From Rhizopus sp. PT2906 (Eukaryota > Mucoromycota > Mucoromycetes > Mucorales > Rhizopodaceae): DNA of 20,634 nt. Numbering within the stretch: the stretch's first letter is position 1; the number at the start of each line of letters is the position of its first letter. The notes under the pieces were generated by a model. It was not told where the DNA came from and did no database searches. It saw nothing but the letters and a program-made list of their open reading frames with translations. The DNA is taken from positions 1 to 20,634 of the forward strand of contig JAMYHX010000625.1 of NCBI GenBank assembly GCA_025529335.1, given 5' to 3'. The position numbers and the translations under genes were made by a program. This document shows, piece after piece, positions 1 to 8,924 of the stretch.

Positions 1-774
1 TTTCTACTATGCAGTGGACAGCACCTGCTATTGAGGGAATACCACCAAAGCCTAGAAAATATCATAAATGTAAACTTACTTTTATCCTTACAGACTCTTT
101 CTTCTAAATATATATGTGTAGCTACTATGATTGGTAATTACTTGCTGGTCATGTTTGGTATCGGTGATGGAGATACAGGATTTGATGATGTTAGCCTACT
201 GAGCACTACTAGTTGGACATGGGTTAGTCAATACACTCCTAATCCCGCTTGGCTCTCAGGTAATGATAGCAACTCATTAAACTCGTCAAATAGCGGTAAG
301 ACAGAAAACACACTTTTTAAAACCGTGCTCATTGTTCAGTTTTACAAAACAGGACTCGATCCATTCTATGATCCAAACTATGGGAATAGTAATGATGAAA
401 CAGCACGTAAAGTGGATCCAGACAGTCGTATCAAAGCAGGAATTACTGCAGGCGCAGTAAGTGGGAGTGTTGTCATTGTAAGATTAGGCGATGCTATTTA
501 AAAGATAGACTATTGACATCCAACATAGATCGGTGGTGGTTTATTCCTCATTGTGAGCATTGTTCTATTAAAGAAAAAGAAGAAAAGAGAATTGATGGAT
601 AAATCAAGCATCAGTAGCTCTAATGATCCTGGAACCATGCATCAAGAAAATAACTCTACGCTTTCAAATCATGTTCACGAGTCTCATGAATTTCAAAAAC
701 CAGATAATCGGTCGTCTGCAGGCTATGCCATTCAAATAAATGAAGGAGAGCTTTATAAGCCTGACGTTTCATAA
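1..774 (+). CDS. Kelch-repeat membrane protein, 3' part (5' end outside window)
   Basis: Three exons are visible: about 3-69, 122-477 and 529-774. The introns are 70-121 and 478-528, both GT-AG, and the second is phase 0. The first exon reads as the end of a kelch blade (WTAP..EG.PPKPRKYH). The next exon begins STMIGNYLLVMFG, the typical start of another blade. After a Ser/Asn-rich linker comes a Gly/Ala-rich transmembrane helix, AGITAGAVSGSVVI joined across the intron to IGGGLFLIVSIVLL. It is followed at once by KKKKKR, a stop-transfer signal, and a roughly 65-residue cytosolic tail. The architecture (beta-propeller outside, one membrane pass, short tail) is common in Mucoromycota kelch/galactose-oxidase-like surface proteins. 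Ligand and role are unknown. The codon frame is continuous through all three exons and nothing looks broken. Confidence 0.8.
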
Positions 775-1074
775 TGACTGTATAAAGTCATCTTCCCTTA
801 CTATATTATTATTATTAAAAAAATACTCGATTATGAACGCGAGTCTAATCATAATGATGCTATCTTTAAAACAAGCTTTTTATTTTAATAAACCATGAAC
901 AAAGAAACGCGATAGAGTATAATGTTTTGTTGATCAATTAATACAAAAGTATTATATCGATTAAACAAGTTTGACGATCCTTAACAGTGTGGATCAACCA
1001 TTCACCAACATGATTTTCAAAAGGGGGAGAAAGAGGAAAAAGAGGAAAGAGGGGGGGGGGTATCATCAACTAAA
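775..1074. other. Convergent intergenic region with purine-only tract
   Basis: About 300 bp lie between two stop codons, those of the kelch gene (+) and the phosphatase (-), so this is shared 3'-flank. A possible AATAAA-type poly(A) signal for the + gene lies near 891. Positions about 1018-1060 are pure purine on the + strand and end in ten consecutive G (1051-1060). No gene is seen. Confidence 0.6.
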
Positions 1075-1823
1075 TTAGTCTTGTAACCAAGTAGGTTTAT
1101 AAGCAGGGTCATAGGGTACTTGATCACGATCAAACATTTCAATAAACTAAACAAGGGTGAGCAAATATGAAATGAGTCAGTATCCATTACCTCTTGATCT
1201 GCCAGCACTTTTGTTCCTGCAAACTTGCGGTATTCATCAAAGATAGAAGTCATTGACCAATTTTGAATCTTTCTTAGGCAGCCAACTAAACATCCAATTC
1301 GGTGCTTAACATTTACTTTGGGATCAGTCTGATGTTTATCATAAACCGAGTGTGTATCGCTTACCTTTCCTTTTAAGCAATGGATTAGCACAGGATGACA
1401 CCTTTTATCTAATAGTTTAACTAGTGCATGTGTAATATCTTCAGGATTCACTTCAACAAATGGCTCTTTATTTCCTTCTGTTCTATAATGAAAGACTTGA
1501 ATGCCTTCTTGTTCTACAAAATGTTGCATCTCTGGTGGATAATCTTCCATTGCAAAATATCTAGATTATTTGTTATTCTCTTTCATTCTTTCTCTTTATA
1601 ATTCTACATACAGTATTGTCTTTAATCCTAATTTACGTAAAAACGCAAAGTTTTGTTGATTAGGATGTCCAGAACGATAAACACCTGATGCAATCATGGC
1701 AAAATTGAGAGGAGGAACAAGTGGTGTGTTGGGCCTTGTATAACAAATGGAGCAACTATCATAGTGATTGGTGGATTGATTAGAGTGCCTTGTTACAAGT
1801 GTTGAAGATGAACGGTCATTCAT
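1075..1823 (-). CDS. Siw14/PFA-DSP-type atypical dual-specificity phosphatase
   Basis: Four exons (1612-1823, 1365-1560, 1191-1304, 1075-1146) give 197 residues. The introns are GT-AG: 1561-1611, 1305-1364 and 1147-1190. The cysteine-phosphatase loop HCLKGKHR (residues 131-138, Cys132 and Arg138) is created only by splicing, because the intron at 1305-1364 falls between LKGK and HRIG. Around it are family landmarks: NFAMIASGVYRSGHP near residue 40, LGLKTILYFAMEDYP near 66, GCLVGCLRKIQNW after the loop, and a C-terminus DRDQVPYDPAYKPTW. Yeast Siw14 removes the 5-beta-phosphate of inositol pyrophosphates; relatives include Oca1 and plant PFA-DSPs. Assignment within the family is inferred. The usual Thr after the catalytic Arg is Ile here. 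The start is the only ATG ahead of the conserved block and has about 35 non-conserved residues before it. Confidence 0.88.
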
Positions 1824-2337
1824 TATTGATTATAAAAAAATATATATAGTGTGGAAGGAGGGGGGAACATAAAGACAAGCGCAGTGTGAAAATAGCATTT
1901 CACTTTGAACTGAACAAAAAGGTAGACTTTGACAGCTACCAAATAGTACGTTTTTAAGGGGCACATTTAGAGATATACTATTGAATGGGTTATTCAAGAG
2001 TAAACGTCTTTGCTTTCATTGAAGTCGCATCTTTTATTCAGAAAGTAATATGTTTTTATTCATGATGTTTTTGTTGCAGCTTTGTTATTATTTAACAGAA
2101 TAGCTTTAAGAGACTTATGGCATTACATGACATTATTAAGTCAGTCAAGACATTGTAAAGAGCAATGAAAGAAAAAAAGTCTACGGATCTTTAAATCCAA
2201 TAAAAAGGGGGGCGTTGTTCCGTAGATGCAATGATGTAATGACAATCTCTTGATAATTTATAAAAGGAAAAGAATGATTCTATCGTAGACTCTTTTCTCT
2301 ATTTTCTTTCTTTTTTTTTCATTCTAAAAACAATATC
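1824..2337. promoter_or_regulatory. Divergent 5' region between phosphatase and DAGK-like fragment
   Basis: This 514 bp region separates two divergently oriented start codons and should hold both promoters. A long pyrimidine tract (about 2290-2322) directly precedes the + strand ATG, an arrangement also seen before the membrane protein ATG at 11153. No defined operator or RNA gene was recognised. Confidence 0.4.
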
Positions 2338-3108
2338 ATGTCAATTGGTTCTCTAAAACGAAGCAACATAGTAAATACTGAAAAGTCTACATCAACGGAT
2401 CCAGAACAACAAGATAGAGGACAAGACTGAGGGCCAAAAAACAGCTCAAATCATGCTGATCAAAGTCCTAAGCGACCTGTTACCTTGCATGAAACTGGAC
2501 AATTAAATACATCAGTTCGATTCATGGATACCCAAGCAGAAGGAAGACCGAGCATTTATTTGTTTATCTTTGTTAATCCTCTCTCGGGAGACTGCAAAGG
2601 CGAGGATTTAGTAAAGCTACCCATTCAGCATTTCCGTTTACGTCGATTTCCTCAGGTACAAGTGGAAATACACAATATACTTGATGATAAAGACCGCACC
2701 TTGGGATTGGTCAATATCAAGATTCCTGGTGGTCTTCAATCAATCACTGATCCTACTCAAATCATGCAGATAATGTCAAACATTCTTTCTGGAAAGCCTC
2801 TTGTCAGCAGTGCTGCACCTTCTTCGATTGCTTCTACTACTATCAGCCCAGCTGCTAGCCCAGCTGCTTCTAGTGGTCCTTCTAATGGTTCTTCCAGTGA
2901 AGCAACTACAACAGGACAACCTGGTACACCTACTGCTTCGCCTACACATGATGCTACTAGCTCAGCAGAGCCTGAAAAGCCGACAACTCATGAGCCTGCC
3001 GCTACTACTACTACAACTACTGAAGCTCAAAAGGCAACCGAGACACCTAAAGAAACAGCCAAGGCCACTGAGACCTCATCTGGTTCCCATTTCCCTTGGC
3101 CATTTTAA
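2338..3108 (+). pseudogene. Truncated diacylglycerol/lipid kinase-like fragment fused to Ser/Thr-rich tail, with nonsense codon
   Basis: An ATG at 2338 follows a pyrimidine tract and opens a frame (MSIGSLKRSN...). The frame meets TGA at 2428-2430 and then continues in the same frame to 3108. After the stop it reads SIYLFIFVNPLSGDCKGEDL, then FRLRRFPQVQVEIHNILDD and RTLGLVNIK. This resembles the first ~60 residues of a DAGK catalytic (lipid kinase) domain. The diagnostic GGDGT nucleotide-binding loop and everything after it are missing. They are replaced by an unrelated stretch (IPGGLQSITDPTQ...) and a ~100-residue Ser/Thr/Ala/Pro-rich tail ending SHFPWPF. Kinase activity is not possible from this fragment. 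Either it is a truncated duplicate or a chimeric gene translated from the first in-frame ATG after the stop, at 2524. No GT-AG intron was found that removes the TGA and keeps frame. Confidence 0.5.
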
Positions 3109-3112
3109 ATAA

Positions 3113-3512
3113 AATAATAGCACCTCAACATGGTAACCTCATCTGTTTCATATTATTTAGTTCATTCCTTCTTTCCTCTTTTATTATATATAATAAAGTC
3201 ATATAATATTTAATTGCTTTTCTTATAGCAAGCTGTAACAGTGTTTACTAAACGTTTGAGATAATGTCTAAAGTTATTTTCATCGGCAGCAAAAACTTGC
3301 AAGTTATTGACATTCAGGTTGCCAAGGTTTGCCTGACCATTCACTGTAGACCGAGTTGAATGGCATGAGACCATCGCGTTAGCTTTCTTGCTTATTGGTC
3401 AACGTACGACGTTTCCAATGATGCTGACATATCAAATGAAGCTAATCTATATGCCAAGCTTCACTGCAGTATGAAATAGCTACTTTCTGCTGATCTCCCT
3501 TCCTCTTCTCAG
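3113..3512. other. Gene-free stretch, probably decayed element sequence
   Basis: No frame here gives a recognisable protein. It abuts the TnpB/Fanzor-like relic that becomes legible at 3513, so it may be the unreadable upstream half of that element. That is inference from position only. Confidence 0.35.
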
Positions 3513-3830
3513 CGGAAGCGAGTCATTGTGTTCGGAAACGACTCTTTTAGTACAAATATGAAGGGAAAATGAGCTGCATCTACAAAGTATATTACCAAAG
3601 AAATCAAACAAAAGTGCAAGCAATCTAAAGGGAAACTGAATTTATTTGTGTTGACGAGTATTAAATGAAACTAAAGAAATGAACAATATCTCTGTTGCTG
3701 GATCGAAGCAAAGAGTGCATACTGTCCTCAAGTGTTAATCTTGCGGTACGGTATGGAATTGCAATATGAATAGTGTATGAAAGCTCTTTTCACTTCAAAA
3801 GACTCTAAAAAGAATAATAGTGCCCTGGAT
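3513..3830 (+). pseudogene. Decayed TnpB/Fanzor-like nuclease, C-terminal fragment
   Basis: Three short blocks in the expected order but different frames match the C-terminal half of TnpB/Fanzor proteins. Block one, at 3513, reads RKRVIVFGNDSF and runs on to KYITKEIKQKCKQSKG. Block two, at 3650-3661, reads VDEY, the start of the DEYKTS..C signature. Block three, at about 3730-3762, reads KC*SCGTVWN, the last CxxC of the zinc ribbon with one position turned to TAA (3736-3738). The following residues NCNMNSV would correspond to the RDVNASRNI motif that carries the last RuvC aspartate, here lost. At least two frameshifts and several stops (including TGA in the first block) make this an inactive relic. 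The upstream RuvC-I and RuvC-II segments could not be read. The subfamily differs from the larger copy at 6.96-9.82 kb. Confidence 0.62.
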
Positions 3831-4095
3831 TTAATGTGCTGTCAACAACGCCTTCGTAAGTATTAAACGGATAATACGATTATTTATTCTACTGCTGTTA
3901 TTAATAAATGGTATAGTGCCTCCGGTGCCAAATGACGCTTTTTTTTGTTTAAATAACGGTTTTTATTTGTTTAATATGTGTCCTGTTGAGCGTTATAAGA
4001 TCCACCGGACAATAAAAGAAAAAGGCAACTAAAAAACCCTTTTAGTGCAAGGATAAAGAATGTGTCAGCAATATACAGTTTAGTAATCCATCTCG

Positions 4096-4620
4096 CTATT
4101 GGCGTTTTGCAAACCAACAAATGGAACGTGTACCTAGTGAAGAGGACTCTTGAGGAAAGCAACTATGTTGAAGCTTCCCAATTTCTGATAGCATGGAGCA
4201 GATGACTGACCAGTAAAAACGCAAAGATTCAGCATTCCTTGTAGAAATCTGAGGGCCCGTAGGGAGTTTGTTGAATAAGAATGACAAAGGGCTTTGAATC
4301 GAAGGCGGAAGGCACAACCTGTAGTGCATGTAGAGCCATTTAATAACATGCGATCTAGTGAGCATACTTGATTGCTGTATTGGACATGGCCGCGGTCGAC
4401 CTCCAGGTAGCCAACCAAGACGCCAACGAATGCAGCGGCTACGCTCTTGAGTTATCATGAGTATCCGTAAGATGGGATCAATAGATAGCTTGGGATGACA
4501 AAATGTGAGCAGCTTTGAGTCTTGGTCTTGCATCCACTGTTGACATTACTGCTTATATGCTGTTGTTGTAGAGCGGAAGGTTCGAAGCATCAAATCATCG
4601 TGTGGCATAAGTACTCGTAT
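4096..4620 (-). mobile_element. 3' remnant of a non-LTR (LINE-type) retrotransposon ORF
   Basis: Read on the minus strand, one frame gives W(M)QDQDSKLLTFCHPKLSIDPIL, then RSRCIRWRLGWLPGGRPRPC, then LTRSHVIKWLYMHYRLCLP, then PLSFLFNKLPT. This resembles the C-terminal region after the reverse transcriptase of LINE-like elements abundant in Mucorales: an Arg/Trp-rich Cys/His stretch followed by a short helical segment. An in-frame TAA lies upstream (about 4550) and no reverse-transcriptase core (YADD) is present. It is therefore a 5'-truncated dead copy, the usual form of LINE debris. Recognition rests on remembered family patterns, so the class is less certain than the conclusion that it is element-derived coding sequence. 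Confidence 0.5.
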
Positions 4621-5025
4621 CAAAGGATCGCTTCGAAAAGAGCATTTCATTGACTTCCTCTAGAATGTTGTACGCTAGGCAGTAAGTTGCCAAGTAATAT
4701 CATTTTTATGTGACCTGACCAATTTATTTCCAAAAAAAAGTGTGCAAACAAATTTCTTTTTTAGGACCAAACTAGTTGCAAAAGGCAATGAGCTTTTTTT
4801 CCCTAATTGTGGAAAAAAAGCCCAATTAATGGTAGAATGACTATATATTCATCCAGTAAAGCCTATTTTTGTCGAATTCTGCCACATTAGTCCGACACAC
4901 TTACTATTACCATCACCAATACCACTACTGCTAACAATAAAAATAATAATGTTACCATTGAGAAAGACAGAATGAAAAGTAGTACATATTTAATAATCGA
5001 TTGATAAAAATAAAAATATAAAAGC
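4621..5025. other. Gene-free AT-rich spacer
   Basis: No convincing coding frame was found. The stretch contains short A and T runs (about 4734-4820) and lies downstream of the PD-(D/E)XK-like gene, whose 3' UTR it may include. Confidence 0.4.
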
Positions 5026-6111
5026 TTATTGATAGTCATTTGACTTATTATTAATGGCGTCAAGGTACTTTTCGTAATCAACTTCTGTCTTCCAATTGAT
5101 TTTGTCATCATGTAATTCTTTGTTGCACTCCTCCCAATAGCATTTGGTGACCTGCAATAAGTCATTGATGGTCTTCATGTTTATAAAATAAGGCATTCCA
5201 TCTAAAGAACGAGGGAGCACGACCTCTCCAACTTGCTTCATCAAATACACTCTTTCGTTTTTCAAACTGGTGACAAAAAATTTGACCTTAAAGCCTATTA
5301 GTAGAACGAAATATTAGATTAGGAAGGAAAGGATAAATATTTTGTTTTTACCTTCGATGTTGAACGAAAAAACATTCTGTCTATTACTAATATTGATGGT
5401 ACGCTGGGTAAACATGGCAAGCTTGGCTATATCCATGCATGTTGCTTTTGCCCTTGCGCTTCCAAGCTTGCACTCTCCAAAAGCAAGCGTCAAGTCTATA
5501 CCATTTTCCGTTCTACATATTATTGCATCTGGTCTTCGTTGTTTGAAATTTTCTGCGGCTTTGTTCGTCCACCTTAGGATTACATTCTGCTGATTGTCAG
5601 ATAGCAATGAAGCTAGTAGGGGATGGTGATAAGTGCTCCAAAGTTCTGATTCCCCAAGCTTTGACTCATCTACTTCTTTTTTTGGGAGGAAATTCAGCAT
5701 AGAGACAACACCTTTGATAATTTTTTTTTCATAAGTGGAGATATTCTCCTTGATTGATAGTTGTAAGAGTTGGATCATTCCAATTTCCAATGATATTAAG
5801 TTACGTTGAATATCATAAATAGTTTTTGACAGGTGCGAATATACGGTATTCACCATGGTGAAATTGGTATCAAGATAAATGTGTTTATTACATATTTGAT
5901 CAATCAAACAACCACCAAAATACTTGAGTTGTAGATTACTATACTGACCATGTATTAAGAAGATCAGATTGAAACAGGCAAGGACTTCCATAATATGTTT
6001 TTCAATCAAGAATGAGGCTTTTTTCTTTATCATCTTAATCGCATAGTGTCTATAATCAAAGAACATTTTTGAAACATCTTGGCTATTGACGATCCATCTA
6101 TTCTGCGGCAT
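5026..6111 (-). CDS. PD-(D/E)XK-like, element-associated protein
   Basis: Two exons (5352-6111 and 5026-5294) separated by a GT-AG intron (5295-5351) encode 342 residues. The centre carries a pattern of the PD-(D/E)XK nuclease fold: RRPDAII (Asp195) followed after about 17 residues by AFGECKLG (Glu213, Lys215), with an upstream acidic residue in ESELW (Glu156). It continues into a helix with TCMDIAKLAMFTQ. The second exon begins GFKVKFFVTSLKNERVYLM and includes VVLPRSLDGMPYF. Similar proteins are highly multiplied in Mucorales genomes, which suggests a mobile-element origin. Function is not established. The first ATG is at 6111, but splice acceptors lie close by and the same frame is closed by TAA about 40 nt upstream. 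A 5' exon may be missing, or the copy may be 5'-truncated. The coding frame shown is otherwise intact. Confidence 0.6.
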
Positions 6112-6296
6112 TCCAGTATCTGCACTGCCAGACTCAACTTAAATCGCCCTGTCAAAGAGCAGCCCTGTCGGAACAAATATTACTGTAATATGAGTAACCA
6201 AGTAAGTGAGAAGGCTTTGAAAAAAAAAGAAGGCATAATGAGACAAAGAGAAATATTGGGTTATTGTTTATTTAAAAATATGAGATAATAATATAC

Positions 6297-6946
6297 TTAT
6301 CTTTGACGTTCAGGAAGTGCTTGAGGAATATCGGCAGCTTCTTTCATCATATAATATGATGTTTTGGAAGCATGGTTAATAACTTCCAATTTATCGCGTT
6401 GTAAGCCATACATCACCCTCTAATATCACTTATGTATAAATTCTCAAACCTATCAATTGAATCTGCCAATCCTTGAAAGATATCATTATCAGAGGTAGAG
6501 TTATTAGTAGTATCTGCGAAATTGATACCAGTTACAGCAAGCTCTTCATGGTTAAGACCAGTAGTATCAGCCTCAACAACAATGTCAGAACGAAGAGTAT
6601 ATGGAACATCAGTCACTCTGTTAACTAGGAAGATATGCTTACAAAACTTCGAATCCTCAGGGCAGTTATAACGGAAGAGGTGACCATTTTTCATTTCTAC
6701 TTCGTACCAAATGTAATCGTCAGTGAATGACTTGCAATCATACATATCATCATCATCTTCAGAACGCTGAACCATACTTGTAGCAGTGTCTTCGTCAAAA
6801 GCATACGCCAATCTTTTCTTCTTCATATCACTTGGGCTTAATTTGACAGTTTGAAAGCCATACAAACATTTCAAAGTCTCCTGGCGGTAGTCGATCATCA
6901 AGATATCGTACCAGAAAGCTTTTGTTGTCAAAGCGACATCACCCAT
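6297..6946 (-). pseudogene. SWIM-type zinc-finger, transposon-derived protein with 3' frameshift
   Basis: The main frame (6413-6946) encodes 177 residues. Its core reads KSFTDDYIWYEVEMKNGHLF followed by YNCPEDSKFCKHIFLVNR, which matches a SWIM finger (CxC..CxH). The first Cys of CxC is absent (Tyr-Asn-Cys), so the finger is imperfect. SWIM fingers are typical of MULE transposases and related element proteins. The frame ends at TGA near 6411-6413. In another frame the sequence continues coherently as LQRDKLEVINHASKTSYYMM to ALPERQR and a stop at 6297-6299, which implies loss of one base near 6410-6425. The copy is therefore probably inactive. Its 5' end is uncertain, because an AG acceptor lies just upstream of the ATG at 6946. 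It is divergent from, and nearly touches, the Fanzor-like gene. Confidence 0.5.
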
Positions 6947-7541
6947 TTCTCTCCTCCTGTAGACAGAAGCTGTCTTACAGATGATGCCCTAAAAAAAGAA
7001 TTTAACAGCCTTTTCAACCCAAGTCATCTGCAAATGATCCATGCAAGCTATTTTGGAATTCAAGGTGTTACCGAAGAAACACTCAAAAAGCATCCTTTCC
7101 AAACAGCATTAAGACAAGCTCTTAACGAAGACGGAAGAAGAAACGAGTCAACTGATCCAGTTGTCATGAGGTTGACACTCAACAGATACATTTCTAATTT
7201 CAAGAATATGTGGTCTCAGAAAATGCGCTCTAGAAAGACGTTGAATCGTGTACTCATTGTTCTCCTCAGAATCCATTTGGCTCCTAAGCGTGAGAGAAGA
7301 AAAATAGAGGAATTAACCAAGAAGAAATCTGAAAAAGCAAAAAATACTGACAAAGCGCCTACAAAGATCAAGCTTGCCAACAAGTCTTACAAGAAAAAGA
7401 TTATTCAAAAACGAGAAGAAAAAGCGTGAAACGTATATTCGTAAGTCAAGAAACGATAAAATTAACGAACTTAAATGGAAATACAAAGCAACAGGATGCC
7501 AAATGCGTATTTCCAAATATGAAGAAACTTTAATAAAAGAG

Positions 7542-7601
7542 GCAAGTCCATTATTTGATTGTTTGAATGCTATTTTTACTTATTTAGTTGCTATTTACTA
7601 G
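7542..7601 (+). other. GC-AG intron in the Fanzor-like pseudogene
   Basis: The donor reads AAGAG|GCAAGT and the acceptor TTTACTAG. Removing these 60 nt joins two blocks in the same frame (phase 0) and deletes the in-frame TAG at 7599-7601. GCAAGT is the standard form of the rare GC donor class. Confidence 0.6.
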
Positions 7602-8874
7602 AGAGCTGAAATAAGTCGCGCCAATTTAAGCCCAGCTACAACTGATAGCGATGACGAAGTTATCATGGACATTGCAGCAGATACGAACCCTGCAGCGGCT
7701 CAAATAGTGCTAACTCTTGACGACGATGATGTTCAAGAATCGGCAGACATCACGAGAAGAAGGATGAACAAACTGAGAACTATTACACGTCAGATCATTT
7801 TTAAACAATTTGGTCATATCATCACCGAAAGACATTTGAAAAACGCGCTACCCGATATCCAGCCAAACGAACTACGGGCTTGTGTTATGATTGCGAATTT
7901 CTTAATGCCATATCTACCAACAACGATCGATTCACACTCTGTCGCGCAACAGCTACCTTTTTTTCTAATGGCTAACGATCTTTTTCAATACACTGGATAC
8001 ACCAAATTTATAGAAAAGCTAGTACCTATGACAAGCCCAACAAGGCTTTTAGCTTTACAAGTTAATGCGCCACAGATATATTCCCTTTTTAGTTCGTCAA
8101 TGGACATTCATGATTTTAATGGCGATGTTATCACGTCTCGAAAAATTGCAACAGAAAGTAAAGATGCTATATTCAGCTCCTTCTTTGACATTGACAAGAT
8201 CAACTCTCTTTGTGATAGCTATAGCTTAAAGTTCGCCCATAATATACATGCACTGCCTGGGGTGAAAACAGTTCGAATTAATGGGTACCTACGGAATCAG
8301 ACTCCTTCCAGAACAGCTACTCCTCTTTCTCATATAAGAAGTATAAAAAGAAATTATGAAGCATTTGAACGTGAGGTGCCAGATAGAAGAATGATTCAGC
8401 AAGCAGAAGTTGATGCACTGCAAAGGCAATTAAAGAAAATTAATTCTGAACGACGAGAGTTTATGCTTAGAAACAACATCCGCGACTTAAAGAAACAATG
8501 GATAAGAAGTACAGATAGAAGACTAATAGCCGCTGATATAGAACAAAATAATAGGCTCTATCAAAAAATTCAACAGACGAAAGCTTCTAGAGATGCTATA
8601 AACAAAAGGCTTATAGACACGAAACAGCAATTGTAAGATGCCAGAAGAAAATTATATAATAGTATTAGTCAAACCACTTCCTATGGCAGCAATAATAACC
8701 AGCTACCTCGTGTTGAAAATTTCAAGCTTGATGACACTCAGTCTGATCTAACAAATTTCGCTTTTTCTGGGACGGATAATGATTTAGTGACAATGACAGA
8801 AACAGCAAAATTATCACTAGATCAATTCAAGTTTCATCTCAAGTTATATAACAGGTATTCAGCTTTGACAGAAG

Positions 8875-8924
8875 GTAATTTGAACAGCTTATATTTGTGT
8901 ATATTAAATCTAATCTATTTGCAG
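8875..8924 (+). other. GT-AG intron in the Fanzor-like pseudogene
   Basis: The donor GTAATT and acceptor TTTGCAG bound 50 nt. Splicing joins SALTE to DTTRFQASAEEE and brings the two reading frames together. Confidence 0.65.

Noticed and set aside
2371..2460. Intron that would remove the TGA at 2428 in the DAGK-like fragment
   Set aside because: The GT at 2371 combined with available AG sites changes frame or leads to another stop.
2801..3112. Leu-rich 103-residue frame overlapping the Ser/Thr-rich tail
   Set aside because: It is a shifted reading of the GCT/ACT-rich low-complexity sequence and has no independent support.
4565..4640. tRNA-like GGTTCGAA near 4570
   Set aside because: No acceptor or anticodon stems pair around it, and the segment lies next to the LINE-type relic.
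6851..6980. Start of the Fanzor-like frame at 6851
   Set aside because: This part of the frame is antisense to the SWIM-finger coding sequence and has no similarity to the family; an AG acceptor near 6980 makes entry by splicing more likely.
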